Assembly (NCBI GenBank): GCA_900239685.1
Contig: OENT01000572.1
Span: 1-64,000, forward strand
Direction of reading: 5' to 3'
DNA: 64,000 nt
Source: Rotaria macrura
Lineage: Eukaryota; Rotifera; Eurotatoria; Philodinida; Philodinidae
The position numbers were made by a program, and so were the translations under genes. Under the pieces are notes generated by a model that saw nothing but the letters and a program-made list of their open reading frames with translations, was not told the DNA's origin and searched no databases. Of the stretch, positions 25,701 to 38,063 are shown one piece after another; within the stretch, counting starts at the first letter, position 1, and the number at the start of each line of letters is the position of its first letter.

Positions 25701-28700
25701 CGAAGACGATTCAAGAACAGTAAAAGTATCGGTTGAATATCGTCAAAATTTCGTTGAAGTCGATCACTTTGTTTATCATGTTTAATTGGTAATCGAATGC
25801 ATGTTATCCATTCATGACTCGGAGGTAAAATTTCGGTCGGTTTATCTAACCAAATCGGTCGTATGTAACCGATCTGTTCAGTACCATTCACAGTATCGAA
25901 ACAAAACTGATACGGTCCTGAATAGATCTCTGGGCAGTGCGATACCATAAATACGGATTTAAAACCAATACCTAAAGCACAGAATATTAGAGTTAGTGAT
26001 ATAATATGTTTTAGTTGCTTATTGCATTAGATACATTAATGATAGCATTTATATCTTATGAATTAGGAATTATGATCCTAGTCGATTACCAGTCATGAAT
26101 CTAATGTCTAACAATTGAGAAGTAAATATTATTTTGAGTTACACACACTCGACATTACAAGTCCACACACGAGAGCTAAGCTATGGTAGACCTTTGCTGA
26201 TATTATAAAAATTTTCCCATGGATATAATATGAACTCATACGATAGTAGGTCGTCAGTTGGCCTAATCCCTTTGTTGATTATGTTTCAGTAGAGGGGCTC
26301 ATTCTTCTTAAATGAAATCTAGTAGATTGATATTTCTAATAACTCAACAACAACCTTTATGTCCTGCATAGCCTTGTTTGTGTTTGCCTTTGGTTGATGC
26401 ACCAACATTACAAATAGCCTGAATATGCATCGGTCGAAAGCCAATTTCATTGTTACAAACGAGAATACGTTTCGATGAGAGAACAAAACGTAATGTTGGC
26501 AAATGATCTAATGAATATTGATTATCGTCTGCATTTTGAATAAGTTCAAGTACGAAATGACCTTGCTCCGAATAGAGATCATTGGAGAGTTTTTCAAGGC
26601 TACGCTCGATCACGCCTTGAAGATTATTGATTATTGACTGACCAGTCGAATCGAGACCACAATTGACACCGAAACCACGACGAATCGATTCGATATGTTC
26701 AAACGCAGCTTGAACAGAATCATTGTCACTAATGATTCGTCTTTCCGTATTATGATTGACATGCTGATTAGATATTGTCGTTGGTAAATTAGATTCATGA
26801 GTTGTTTGTACCACTGTTGGTTGAATATTTCCTAGACAAGAAAGTCTAGTTTGTTTTGGAGCAAGATTAATCTCATCACACGAAATACGCCTACCTTCGA
26901 CAATTTGTTCGGTTGTGCTAGAAATTTTAATTGATTGTTTACGTGTAATTATTGGTTCAAGTTGTGCTTGACTTTGCTTGATCCATTTCGTTGCATTCTT
27001 CCATTCTTTGACATCAAGTAAATAACCCCATATTTCCAACTTATTCTTTTGTTGATCGTTAGCCAATAACCAAATTTTCTGACGATTATTGATCGGTGGC
27101 TGATCTCTATCATTGAGGCGAAATACGTCGTCGAGTGGTGCAAGTACAAGTTCTTGAACGATTAATATTTGTCCTATGAGTGTTGGTAAATACATTAAAA
27201 AATCAAGAATATACTGCATTGGTTCAATTGGTTCACGTCCGAATGTTGCCGATGATTGAAGCAGAACATACCACGTATGCATTACTTGTCGATAGATACT
27301 CAATGGCAATCGATTAACATGAATATGTTCAATCATAATCGACGTGCAAAGGTAGCCGACTGCTAAGCGTACATTCATTTGAGCAAGTTCTTGTTCGAAA
27401 TGTGTTAGAGATGACTCGATAGGTACACGAAATAATTCATGAAGCGATGTTTCTAATAGAAGAAGACCGTCCAGTTCCGACTGTTTTCGATTTAGGAACA
27501 TTTTCAAAGAACCATATTTTGGTTGGAAGAAATAAGGCCATTGTAACCATGTATTAAGATCGACCATAATTGGACATTGTAGAATATGTTTGCAAAGTTG
27601 AGCTTCATCAACGAGTAATGTCGATGGACAAATATCAAGTCGATTTAAACTGACAACATCCAAGAGTGATTCTTCAAAACTATCATGATGAATACAATTA
27701 CAATAGAGTGTGTGAATAAGTTTGAATGCTTACTATACTATCGAAGGTGTTTGTTGATGACGTTGTTGTTGAACTTTGTTGATGATTTGAGTAGGCCCTT
27801 GAAAACCAACTAGACTACCAAATTTGTGTTTAATACCTTTTTCGATGGCTGATAATTGATCGGTACTGTAACAAATCGGTCTGCTCGAAGAAGCCTCAGT
27901 CGACATATTTGAATCTGCATGTTCTTCTCCGATGCCATGCATTTTTAGAAGTTGATTGACAAAAGTGAAGAGTTCGCGTCGATTATTTGTTGGAATGACA
28001 CTTTCATAGACAGATAATTGTCCCTGAGGATCGATTCTTGGGCGGTTCATATGAAGAAATGAAGTTAAACTAAGTGGATAGGGACTACCACTCTCTTCAT
28101 TCATCATAGAAAAGCCAAAGAAATTTTCTACTCCATGCTGAGTACAGAATGTTTTTTCGACTTCAGTCCATTGTTTTAGAGTTAGAATGGTATCATAACG
28201 TTTTAAGTGTTGACCAAGATCCATGCATAACTTTTTAAGAGATAGTCGAGGTGTGCCTACTGATAGAACTGCAGATGACGACATTGATGATGTTAATAGT
28301 GCATTTTCAAATGACGTATCAACAGTCGTGCGCATCCCAGTATTTTGCATTAGCTAAAATATTCAAATACTATTATTCATACGATTTGGATACTGGAGGC
28401 CGATATTTCGGCTCATTTACGGAATAATCCTGTTGAACCTAAGAAAAATTGTAAGTTTTTAAAATTGATTAATAGATATTTTAGTACTGAGCAGGACTCT
28501 GTAACCATACTATCGCCTAAAGAAATTCTGTTCAGCACTACGATGCCCTATTTAACACGAAGATATCTAAGAATTAATTAACAAAATAAAATATTTTCTT
28601 GAGATTAATAAGGATCATTTCGTGGACGAGTCGAATTTCTGGGACGAAATCCATATGATCCGCTAGTGTAAGCATTTGCCTTTCTTCCATGCGTACATCA

Positions 28701-30605
28701 TAAGTGTTAAAACTTACGTATGGCTGATTGTTCGATATTGTTTGGCCATGTTTATTATGTGATGCTGGACTAAGATGAGATACTTGATGTGTTTGTACCA
28801 AAGCTGATTGAGTCGAACTAACTAATGGATATTGATAGAATTTTTTCAATTCCATCATCAAATCTTCAGGTTTATCTAATGTGGCGAGACAAATGCTGAC
28901 GTTGAAAAGACATTGCAATAATTCATCTTTACGAAACTTTATCAATGTATCTCGAACGATTTGTTGTTCAGAAACGATCAAATATTTTTCAACAATAGAA
29001 ATAAGATGATCGAAAACAACTGTAACCGACTTCTTTTTCTTCCCAGTTGAGATGTTAAATTCACTTTTCAATTCTGTACTTAATTCTATGAATCGTTGCT
29101 GAGTCATTTGTATGATATTGGATCGAGCCATTATTTCTGATTGACGAATATGAAGTCGATGTTCTTGTGTCAATTTTCTTGTTACCTGTGTATCAATAAA
29201 TCGAGAAACATGTTTTCTAGAATGTCTTGACATGTCAATTAAAAAAGATCAATACCTCAGTTAGATATGGAAATGATCGACAAAAAATGCCAAGCTGATC
29301 ACGACTTTCTACTTTATATTCTTTGACTAATTCATCGAGAAATTCATCAAAGGGCATGCGAGCCGAACCACGATATTTTGATTGAAAATCGACAAATGCC
29401 ATAATAACATCTCCTGTTGTTATCTCCGTTATCACGTTGCCCGATGCTGGACGTTTATATTGAAATAAATGATTGACATCGGGATGTTTTTCGAGTGGAC
29501 CCAAATGAGCATCATCATATTGTGGAAGTTTAAGAAATTTAGCTAACATCGGCCCAAGATCATGTAGCGTACATAGATTAAAGACTCTTTCAAATATTTG
29601 CATGAACAGTATAACAGATTTATGACGTTGAATCAAATTATTTAATGGTGTTAAATTGCGACGATCAACGTTAAGTTCACGAAATGAACGAACACCAAAA
29701 TATTCGAATAGTTCTTTTTCCACTTGTTGAACAAGAACGACTTCTTGACGGGCATGAATGGTTAAAATGATTTTGCATAGTTGATCAATAGCGAGTTCTT
29801 CTTTAGCTGATTTTGGCGTTGAAACATCGGCATCATTGGCAGTGTCTAAATGATATAAAATATGCTTTGAAAATAAATTTGAAACGTGAATCAACGAAGA
29901 TAGATTGGTTAGGTATTACATTTCTTATGAGAACTCTAAAAAGACCTATTTTTCTGTTCTCATTGAGCCACATACTTAGACAAGGTTTTCATATCTATCT
30001 CCTTTACAAAAAAACATATCCTTTTAATTCTCATCAGCAAAGGTAAAGGTACTTTAATAAATCTGATGGTTCATTTTATTTTTGTTTCATTTTCAATGAT
30101 AAGCTTTTACTTATTCTCACTCACTTATTGATTTAGTCAATACAGTATTTGGTGCAGAAATACGAGAAGCAGATGATTCATATATTCTAGTCGATACATG
30201 TATAGGTTGTGCAAGTAAGACTTTTTGTGGAAGTAGCTGTTGGCCAATAGATGCTTGCACTACATTGAGACCTAATTAGATAATCGAATTTTATTCAAAA
30301 GTGTTTTATGATACATCTTTTAACAGTTTTTCCTCACTAGTTGAACTAACGATTTGCGCTTGGTTCAATGACTCTGATGTTGTAGCTTGACACTAAACAA
30401 TATCGAAAGAATATCAACTAGTGCACACATACGCACACACCCATTTGAAATAGATTACTTGAGTAGTAGTGGATGATTGAGTTAGCACTGAAGTTGATGA
30501 ATTATCATTGACAACGAGTAACTCATTTGAGAACATATTAGCATGAGACAGTGCAGAACTCCTTCGTTTAGAGCGGCGATGACGTTTGCCCGGAGCACTG
30601 TTCAT
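19761..30605 (-). CDS. NO VEIN-like protein (HSP90-type ATPase plus DUF3883), 17 exons
   Basis: Exons (minus strand): 30605-30459, 30392-30338, 30271-30125, 29845-29256, 29185-28718, 28438-28394, 28353-27734, 27679-26355, 25971-25520, 24970-24229, 24159-23821, 23755-23306, 23236-22663, 22597-22128, 22066-21926, 21392-20391, 20326-19761. All have GT..AG ends and matching phases. They sum to 8,133 nt (2,710 residues), close to my recollection of Arabidopsis NO VEIN. A basic N-terminus (KRHRRSKRR) suggests nuclear import. Residues near 1069-1140 hold the GHKL ATPase signature of sacsin-type proteins: ELIQNADDN, then NNEIGF, then GHKGIGFKSVF, the last split by an intron. Residues about 2585-2700 form the NOV C-terminal domain (GEYFVFRYL, then FDIR and ELIEVKTT). 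In plants NO VEIN is nuclear and acts in cell-fate patterning; its biochemistry is not settled. No internal stop is seen. The 45-nt exon at 28438-28394 is the least certain. Confidence 0.85.
28482..28540. mobile_element. Tiny inverted-repeat element in an intron of the NO VEIN-like gene
   Basis: This is a 59-bp unit with ends TAGTACTGAGCAG and, reverse complemented from the right, TAGTGCTGAACAG. Both ends abut TA. The same word (TAGTRCTGA.CAG) appears three times inside the hAT-like element at 3328-4515. It is probably a minimal MITE or a fragment of that family, sitting harmlessly within the 28439-28717 intron. Confidence 0.45.
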
Positions 30606-33600
30606 GATAATAATGGCAATCGAGTGTTTTGGATTGTTGATAATACCAGCGTTAGATTTTTTCCACTCCGCTTTGATTTCACTGTCGGAAGTGTATTGAA
30701 CGAGAAAGAAAATAAAAATAATGAAAAAAGAGAAAACTCACAGGTAAGCACGTGATTCACTTATCAGTATGTACTGAGACAAATTTCACACCAAACAAAA
30801 TGTTTTTTGTTTCTGTAGTTTTTTTCTACGGTGAAAATTTTTACTCGTTACCAACAGCAAATACATATACACCACAATTTTTCATAACATGCTTTAGCTA
30901 TCGACTGCGTTAAATTTTGCATCGTGACGTATTTGTGAAAATAAGGCAGATATTTGTTTTAGTGATATGATTATGAATGTAGGTAACTGATATTGTGTAT
31001 ACAAACTACATTCTGTTCTTATTTGTTATATTCTAGTTTCTGTTTTATAAAGACTTGCAATACATCTATAATAAGAGTAATAATAGCTTCCATAGGCTTA
31101 TCGCCCGTTGGGGCCGGCACGAGTGTCCACGTGCGCCAGTTTCTTTTTCCGGACGGCGGTATCTGCACCCCTTTCCGTCCAACGCTTTCCCCTACTTTTG
31201 TAGGGCTAGCGATCAACATAAGTACCACGTGGTAGTGACATCTATGTTGGGTGTTTTTTCGACTCTGCGTACTGACTAACGATGTAATCAATACACTATC
31301 GGATGAGTCATCCGAAACAACTAGCCGTTAGTGACTTGTTCATGATCATTCCATGGATGATAGTACTGAGGTTTAATCACAGTATCTTGTGAATACGTGT
31401 CTAACAACGTAACCACTCATCCATGGCGGCTAACACATCTATATAGAGGTCATTTGGTGGAGAGCAGCGTTCCGAATGGAATTCGAAAAGAAAATCGTTT
31501 CGTGCACTTTGGTTTATTGAACAAAACGTATCGGTACACTTTACTTTAGTAACCAAAGGGTACCACAGTGTATATATCGAAACTTACGGTATAATCTAGA
31601 AAAACACGTGTTCATTTTTATATCTGCTAAACAAACTATTCGCTTCATGTTAAAAGAGGAAAGAAAAAAAATACGAAAAGTAGCACTAGTCGATAGTAAA
31701 AATGAAAAGCAAAGGTCATATCGTTCAAAGTCAGCTTTTCGCATCCACTGATATTAGAATTAATTCATATACAAATAGATTTTCGGATAGAGCGCAAAGT
31801 GTTAATTTTGTAGAGAAAGTGTTCTGCGTACACTTTTTTTTTGTCAGCAGCGTGCAAAACAGCGTGTACTCGAGACTTAGCAAGGGTTCTGTACACTTTG
31901 ATTATGCTGGGTACACCTGCTATTTGTATCGCTGGTGGAGAGTAGAAGTCAGAATATGTCGGAGGCATGTGTACACGAGTCAGAGATAAATGCAGAACAA
32001 CATGTATGTGTACTGTTGATATTGACCATTAGCTAACACGATGCTCTGTCAGTTATTTGGTAGCTAAGTTTTCTTGTCACTTTCAAGTAAAATACAATAA
32101 TTAGCGATACAGAGAATAATAAATGCAAGCAAGTATCATGAGTAATTATTTGAAATTCAGATTAACTACTAGAAAACAAGTGCTAAACCTCATTAGCCTC
32201 TGGAATAGTCTGCTTACCATCGTAACACATAATGGATATCATTAACAAGAAAAAAAGAAGATTAAAAAAAGTAGTTTCAAAGAAAAATTACAGGAAAAGA
32301 AAAGAAAGTATGTAACCAATATCAACTGAAGCAAGTTGCAGTTAGTTGCTACTTTGATTTAAAACTAAGAATTACTTATTTCTGTTTAAACATAACTTCA
32401 CATTTTCATTCATTATTAGAAAAACAAATACAAACTTTTTTCTTCACTTCGTAGATCAAATACGCATTCTTGCTCATGTTCTTATATGAGAATTTAATAG
32501 TTTCTCGAGATCAACAACCTTTCCCCATGACTGTATCGAAAGCAGATTTATGAACACGCTCAATAGTATCTCAAAGATTGAAAGTGTTAAATTTCATCAG
32601 ATATTATCTACTGTTTCACTAGAATGGAAATAATTCAAAATTAAGACCCTTATTACTTGTCGTGTCAGAAAATCATGAAAACTCACCACTATTGTATAAC
32701 TACTTTTAGACAATCTTGTTAGATGAAATTCGATCGTAGTTCAAGAGAGATAAAAACTGTTATTTCAAAAGAATAAACTCAAAAGAGCAAAAATCTTTGA
32801 TTAATTAAATTACTCTAGTTAGAACACGTGCAATTTTAATGTACAACTGCGTTTAGGACGTAGCTGAAAAAAATCCTAGGTTTACGTAACTGTATAGTAT
32901 GCGATTGAAACTGAAGATAAATTAATGTATATATGTATAAAAGTAAGCACGTAGTTCTATATTATCATCTTTCTTTATTTTGATACATTTGAAAATTATT
33001 TAAAACTCTGTTTAACTTTTGCATAAGCTCTAGATTTGCGTATCAGACATACCATATGAAATGATAAAATGAGTTTTATGATTTGCATCATTTGTCACTG
33101 TCAATACAAACGATTAAGAATATTATTGTTTATTGAATTATAAGATCAGAGCCCGGCGATCTACTATGTATCAATTGTGAGAGCAGGAAACAGAACATTA
33201 GAACCGTTTTGTCGAATCCTCATCTATGGTGCGATCTCTGAATGTTATTTGTGTCAAATAAAGAATGCTTTGAACCAAAACATTATTCAAGTAAATTAAG
33301 CAGCTCTATTCAAAAACAGAAATAACAACGTCAAAACAGAAACAGTTAATTATCTGTAGAATCTATAAAAAGAATTACTAATCTAAACAGGATGTCAGAC
33401 GTTGATGGATTAAATTGAAGAATTAGGAATTGAAAGGAGAGAGAATTAAACATGCTTCTTCACACATCAAATTTCTCAATTGAACCAACTCTTGTACTTT
33501 TACATTACTCTTTGTTATGACTATTTGGTTTGAGTTTCGAATAATTTTATTAGAAAAAAGTTTTCTACTATCTTTAACTATTAGTATTATTTTAAATAAT

Positions 33601-35204
33601 TATGTCTTTTCACACAATTCTTTTATTTCTACATGTGTCCTCCTACTTAAATGAAGATATTGTATTGTGTTGAAGTATTCTCTAGAGCATGGAAGCGATG
33701 CATTAACTAGCAAGTCATTTAATAACTGTAAGATGAAACATGAAAGTAAATGTCACATAAAAGTACGAATGAGCCAACAATAAAAAACACTAATTCATAT
33801 TTGAGGCCTTTCAATATGATCGACGTCGAAGTGTTATGATATATGATTCTATGGAAACAAAATTACACTCTTAGTCGATAGTAAATTGTCCACGATAAAT
33901 CTCTTACTGATTTCAAGGCTGATTTTCATGTTATTGACCGGAGATTTTTGTTCACATACAGTGTCTGCTTCTCAATTTTTTTCTCTAGAGTAAAATAAAT
34001 GAATTACACTAATTTTGATAAATTTAAAATCATTCGAAACATCAGGTCCTATTTAGGAACCTTTTCTATAACACATGTGTTGATTTTTTGCTTCACTTTG
34101 GCAAAACATTCGATGCAACTATAAGTGACATTCGGATGAACGTAGAAAAAAACTATAAAATTACTCGTGTAATTATGATAAGATTTTCAGAATACCAACG
34201 CTCCATGTATATTATGCATGTGCCGAAAATGTATTATTGATACTAATTACTGTTTATTAATTTTGGATTTAGTACAACATCAAATGATAAGACAGTAGAA
34301 ATAAAATTATGATTGAAGTAACCTTACAGTAAATAAAATCATGCATTATTAAAGCATTATGATGATGACAAATAGATGAAGTTGATAAAAGATTCGTGAA
34401 ATTTGATCAATTGTCTTGTCAATGTGTGAGGTTGAATATTTGCTCGAATACTCTCATATGTACCCTGATTCATGATCATGATTCAATATGTTCAAGTAGA
34501 AATTGATTTCATCGAAATTATATAACGATTCGTTGACATTGATTCTTACCTTTCGCCTATCAATTCCGTTCAGGACAAAAGTTTGGTAAGAGCAGCATTC
34601 AAACTCAACTGAGATTAGACAATACTTTGTCAAATCAGATTCAGAATTTTAGGATGTATTCCCTATCATTTTTTTAACGAAATTTTGAGATATTCTTTAT
34701 ATTGATAATACTTTATACATGTATTATCGGACATAAATATTTACATCATTCACTCGAATATGAACTATAGATCGGAGCCTTTCTAGAAAAATTTGAACAT
34801 TGCTCATTATCAACAATCATATCATCGATTATATTTAAAATCACATGGATTCCTAGTAATTTTTATGTTCTTCTGAACTATGTTCTCGAGCATAAGTCGA
34901 TAATAAAGGCATTCTATCATGTATTATCTCACTTCGAAAATGAATATCATTGCACTAGACCGAGTCGTTTTTTTTCTTTTGGTCTATGCAGTCGTTCTCA
35001 ACAGAATTTATAAAGAACAAGAGGAACACATCGATGTTAAGACAAGTAAAATATTTTCATTCTCATAAAATCACGAACACATGATCAGAAAACCAATTCG
35101 ATCAAGATTATAAGACTGTGATGAAATATTTTGTTAGGGAATTTTGAAAATTAACTCATATGAAATGAAAAATCATATACAGACAATGTTTCTCATTGAA
35201 GCAT
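30606..35204. other. Gene desert upstream of the NO VEIN-like gene
   Basis: The 5' flank and promoter of the minus-strand gene must lie at the left end. No motif is clear enough to annotate. A GC-rich island at 31100-31212 contains a perfect 6-bp stem with a TTTT loop (CCCTAC..GTAGGG, 31190-31205) and has open frames on both strands, none recognised. Between 31815 and 32015 the word GTGTAC/GTACAC recurs at least five times. From 32.1 to 35.2 kb the sequence is AT-rich and I see nothing. Confidence 0.4.
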
Positions 35205-35808
35205 TGAAAACTTAACAGAGAGTCCATGAGCCCATCGAACTTTCACATAACATGCTTAAATCACGAATTTGATTCTTAATATGCCTATTCGATAGCTCTT
35301 GTTGAGAAACCTCTACATTCTAGTTTTTATGAAAAAATTATTTTGTTTTGTTGAGATATTCAACTTTTACAAAAAATCGTATTTTTCGAATTTTCACATT
35401 TTTTGCTGACATTGAAGTGAGTATTCTTTCACTCATAACTCAGTCATTTATTATTAGATCTTTTTGAGTAATATCTCATTTGAAACAGAAAAGAAAACTG
35501 CACAAATTGTGATATTGAATAGGTTATAAGTACAAAAATTGAGACTCAAAGTTTTTCGAAAACTGAGCGGGATCAAGGGATGTCTAGATCCCATTTTCCG
35601 CGTATTTGGTAAACAAAATTCTTTAAACAATTTTCACTAAAACTTTTATAACCCTATTTTATAGACAATTTAATTTTGTACAAGATGGACTATTCTGTAA
35701 CTTTTTAAAAGGTCAGCACGGTGACCAAAAGTTCAAAATACTAGGTGCCACTGATGAAAAAAATCTAAAAAATATTTAAAAAAATGTTTTTTTTTACTTC
35801 CTCATGTT
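35205..35808 (+). repeat. Left arm of a long inverted repeat
   Basis: About 600 bases match, in inverted orientation, the segment at 38064-38650. The core from CATGCTTAAATCACGAATTT (35261) to TTTTTACTTCC (about 35800) is nearly identical. The outer 50 bases are more diverged (CCATCGAAC shared). It has no coding content. Relative to the right arm it contains an additional stretch of about 38 bases, which in the right arm is replaced by a single N at 38196. Confidence 0.85.
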
Positions 35809-36201
35809 AGATACCGAGAACATTGGGTAACAGTATATTAAATAGCAAGAATGTGATAGCAGAAGCTCTATATTTTTTAATTTTATTTACATTAAGATGT
35901 TTACGTGAAGTTTAGCACACATCTTTCAGAATGGGTGTGTAAAGATGAACTTGATTACTTATCAGAGTATGTTTCGTCGAGTTGACCAAAATTTGTAGCG
36001 TAATTTCGACGCTGTTACTATTCAATCGTTTCGCTAATAACCGTATTTATAACAGTTCAATAGTATCGAATTCGCTATCCTTTAGCTGTTCCCTCCGCTT
36101 ATTAAATAGACTCACGCCTCAGGAAATGATTGCTAATTCAAGTGGTTTTCAATATATCTGGCGTCTCAGAGAAAAACCTACCATCACCTTTGACACGTAT
36201 T

Positions 36202-36536
36202 TTTTTTTTATTACGCTGAATTTTATTCGTGACATCCATAAATATTTTTGGGAGATTTTTTACAATTTTTGAGGACGCTTACGAATGTATGCAACGGTCA
36301 TGATAATGATAACAAACAGAGAAAGAATACAAAGAAATGAAAACGAACAGAATGAAAATCGAATTCGAACCAATGATGACGATGAAGCGTGCATCGTTGC
36401 TTTTTCTTTTGTTTATTCTTCCGATACCATATATCTTGACGCTGAATGCACGACGATGCACGATGCCAGGGGAAGGGATCGAACCCTCTGATCTCTGACC
36501 ATAATCGGATGCATAGAACCACTACGCCATCCCCGG
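36202..36536 (-). mobile_element. tRNA-derived SINE-like retroposon with A tail
   Basis: Read on the minus strand, the element begins with a tRNA-like head. A perfect pol III A box, TGGCGTAGTGG (36529-36519), lies 33 bases before a perfect B box, GGTTCGATCCC (36485-36475). A body of about 260 bases follows, ending in about eight As (36209-36202). It is bounded by exact 15-bp direct repeats CCTTTGACACGTATT (36187-36201 and 36537-36551), the hallmark of target-primed reverse transcription. The head folds imperfectly: the T stem pairs, the D and anticodon stems do not, and no sensible anticodon appears. I therefore call it a SINE rather than a tRNA gene. The exact duplication suggests a fairly recent insertion. 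Movement would need a LINE enzyme in trans; none is in the window. Confidence 0.8.
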
Positions 36537-37044
36537 CCTTTGACACGTATTATTTCTGCAGCAGGTGCTTTAAATTGTCATCATTTATTATTGTTCAGGG
36601 CATTATCAGATTTGCTACTTAGACAATCTAATTCCTTCTGTGAAGAATCGAGCCTCCAATTCAACTACTTGTGAAAAATTTTCTTTTTAAAAATCCGAAT
36701 AGCTTCGAAGAATTCAGACAAGCTGTCTTGAGTTGTTTCTACGAAGATCGTCTATAAATATTTGTGTTCCAGTTTCCCATATCGGAACGTATTCTGATAA
36801 TAAATATATTTTTACTGAGAGCCAGATAATTAATGAGAGCTCGTCGGCAAAGCATTCTTTTGACACCTTCTCTGTATAGTTAAAATAGGATGTCGATGTT
36901 GGTATTTATCTGATCTACATCTACATCCAATCTTTTTTGCATAAAATTCATACTAAAAGTTAGAATAACCTTTACGAAAGTTAATTCGCTTACATTAGCC
37001 TCATAGATGTTTTATTCCCGAGTTTACAGTGATGTGAAGTACTT

Positions 37045-37263
37045 CTACCTTTCCCCCGCAATAGTTTTGTATCTACCAGACTGTGTCCTGTCGTAGAAGC
37101 ACACGTGTAGCATCTTCACTTTTGGGTCAAAAAAAGTGAATAAATGGTTGAAATGTCTTCTACCAACAATTTTTCTACAAGCGATGATCATTCCATCAGG
37201 AATATCTGCTTGATAGAGAATCTTCTTGACCATTTCGATAGTGCCATATTCAGTGTCAATCAA
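37045..37263 (-). CDS. Possible coding fragment, unassigned
   Basis: A minus-strand frame of about 73 codons lies between the arms of the long inverted repeat. Its composition is protein-like (DIPDGMIIACRKIVG, then FNHLFTFFDPKVKMLHVCFY, then TIAGER). There is no good ATG start; the frame opens after an AG at about 37268, so it may be one exon of a lost gene. I do not recognise the family. Confidence 0.25.
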   Translation of the reverse strand: MIDTEYGTIEMVKKILYQADIPDGMIIACRKIVGRRHFNHLFTFFDPKVKMLHVCFYDRTQSGRYKTIAGER

Positions 37264-37268
37264 ATTAC

Positions 37269-38063
37269 TTTATTCCTCGACCATTAAAAAATACAGCTAT
37301 GAGATGTGACTTCATCAAGAACCATTGCAGCAGAGGCAGTAAATATTATTAGAATTTTATATTCGATTGTTTGTGCGTTTTATAAAGTTCTATTCATTTT
37401 ATCTCTCACACTGTCATTCCTGGTCTTTTACTTTACAGTTCTATCTCTTCTTTTCTGAAACTCATGTATATTATTTTCAACAAAACGATGCTGAGTCTGA
37501 GCTCAACCAGAGATTTATGCGGCTCCCACCCCCTAGGCCGCAGTAACCAGCGGATAAAGATAATAATTATTAGTATTTGCTATCATAGGAATGACTGCTA
37601 TGATATTAAAACTAAACATACCAGTCAAAGTCAAAATATGAAACATTTTAAATAAAACCGTATTGAAAATCAAATGATTTTCAATTTTGGGAGTAAATAT
37701 ATAAATTAATATTAACATTTACATCATTACTGTTCGAAAATTGTTATGATGGAAGAATAAAAATTTGTTCCTTCGGAATATATTAAAAGTAAAAAAGCAA
37801 CAATTGTAATTAAAATCCTGAAATGCATATACGTTTAGGAAATAAATAATAGGCATAGTACGCATATTTTCAAAAAATGAACTTTCTCTATCATATTGAT
37901 TAGTTTTATCTATTTGCTTAAAACGTTGTACTATTTTTATTACGATACGGGTCTCTACGTTTTATGAATGATACATTTATTACACACCATCTATATGCTT
38001 TCCCAGTAAAGAGTTAAATTATACTACAGAAAATAGGTCATGAGTATCAAACATGTAGTCTCT
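37269..38063. other. Spacer between the arms of the long inverted repeat
   Basis: AT-rich sequence with a small GC-richer patch at 37519-37554 that can form a TGCGGC..GCCGCA stem. No coding frame, terminal repeat or RNA gene is recognised. Confidence 0.4.

Noticed and set aside
28350-28720. A gene boundary splitting the NO VEIN-like locus in two
   Set aside because: A consensus GTAAGT donor at 28717 and a 45-nt exon at 28438-28394 keep the frame open across the gap, so one gene is simpler. RNA data could still overturn this.
31290-31320. Hammerhead-like core (GGATGAGTCATCC followed by GAAAC)
   Set aside because: The required CTGATGA box reads CGGATGA and the flanking stems do not pair. It is simply a 7-bp palindrome.
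36467-36536. A functional tRNA gene on the minus strand
   Set aside because: A and B boxes are perfect, but the D and anticodon stems do not form and an A tail plus target duplications bound a 335-base unit. A SINE head explains it better.
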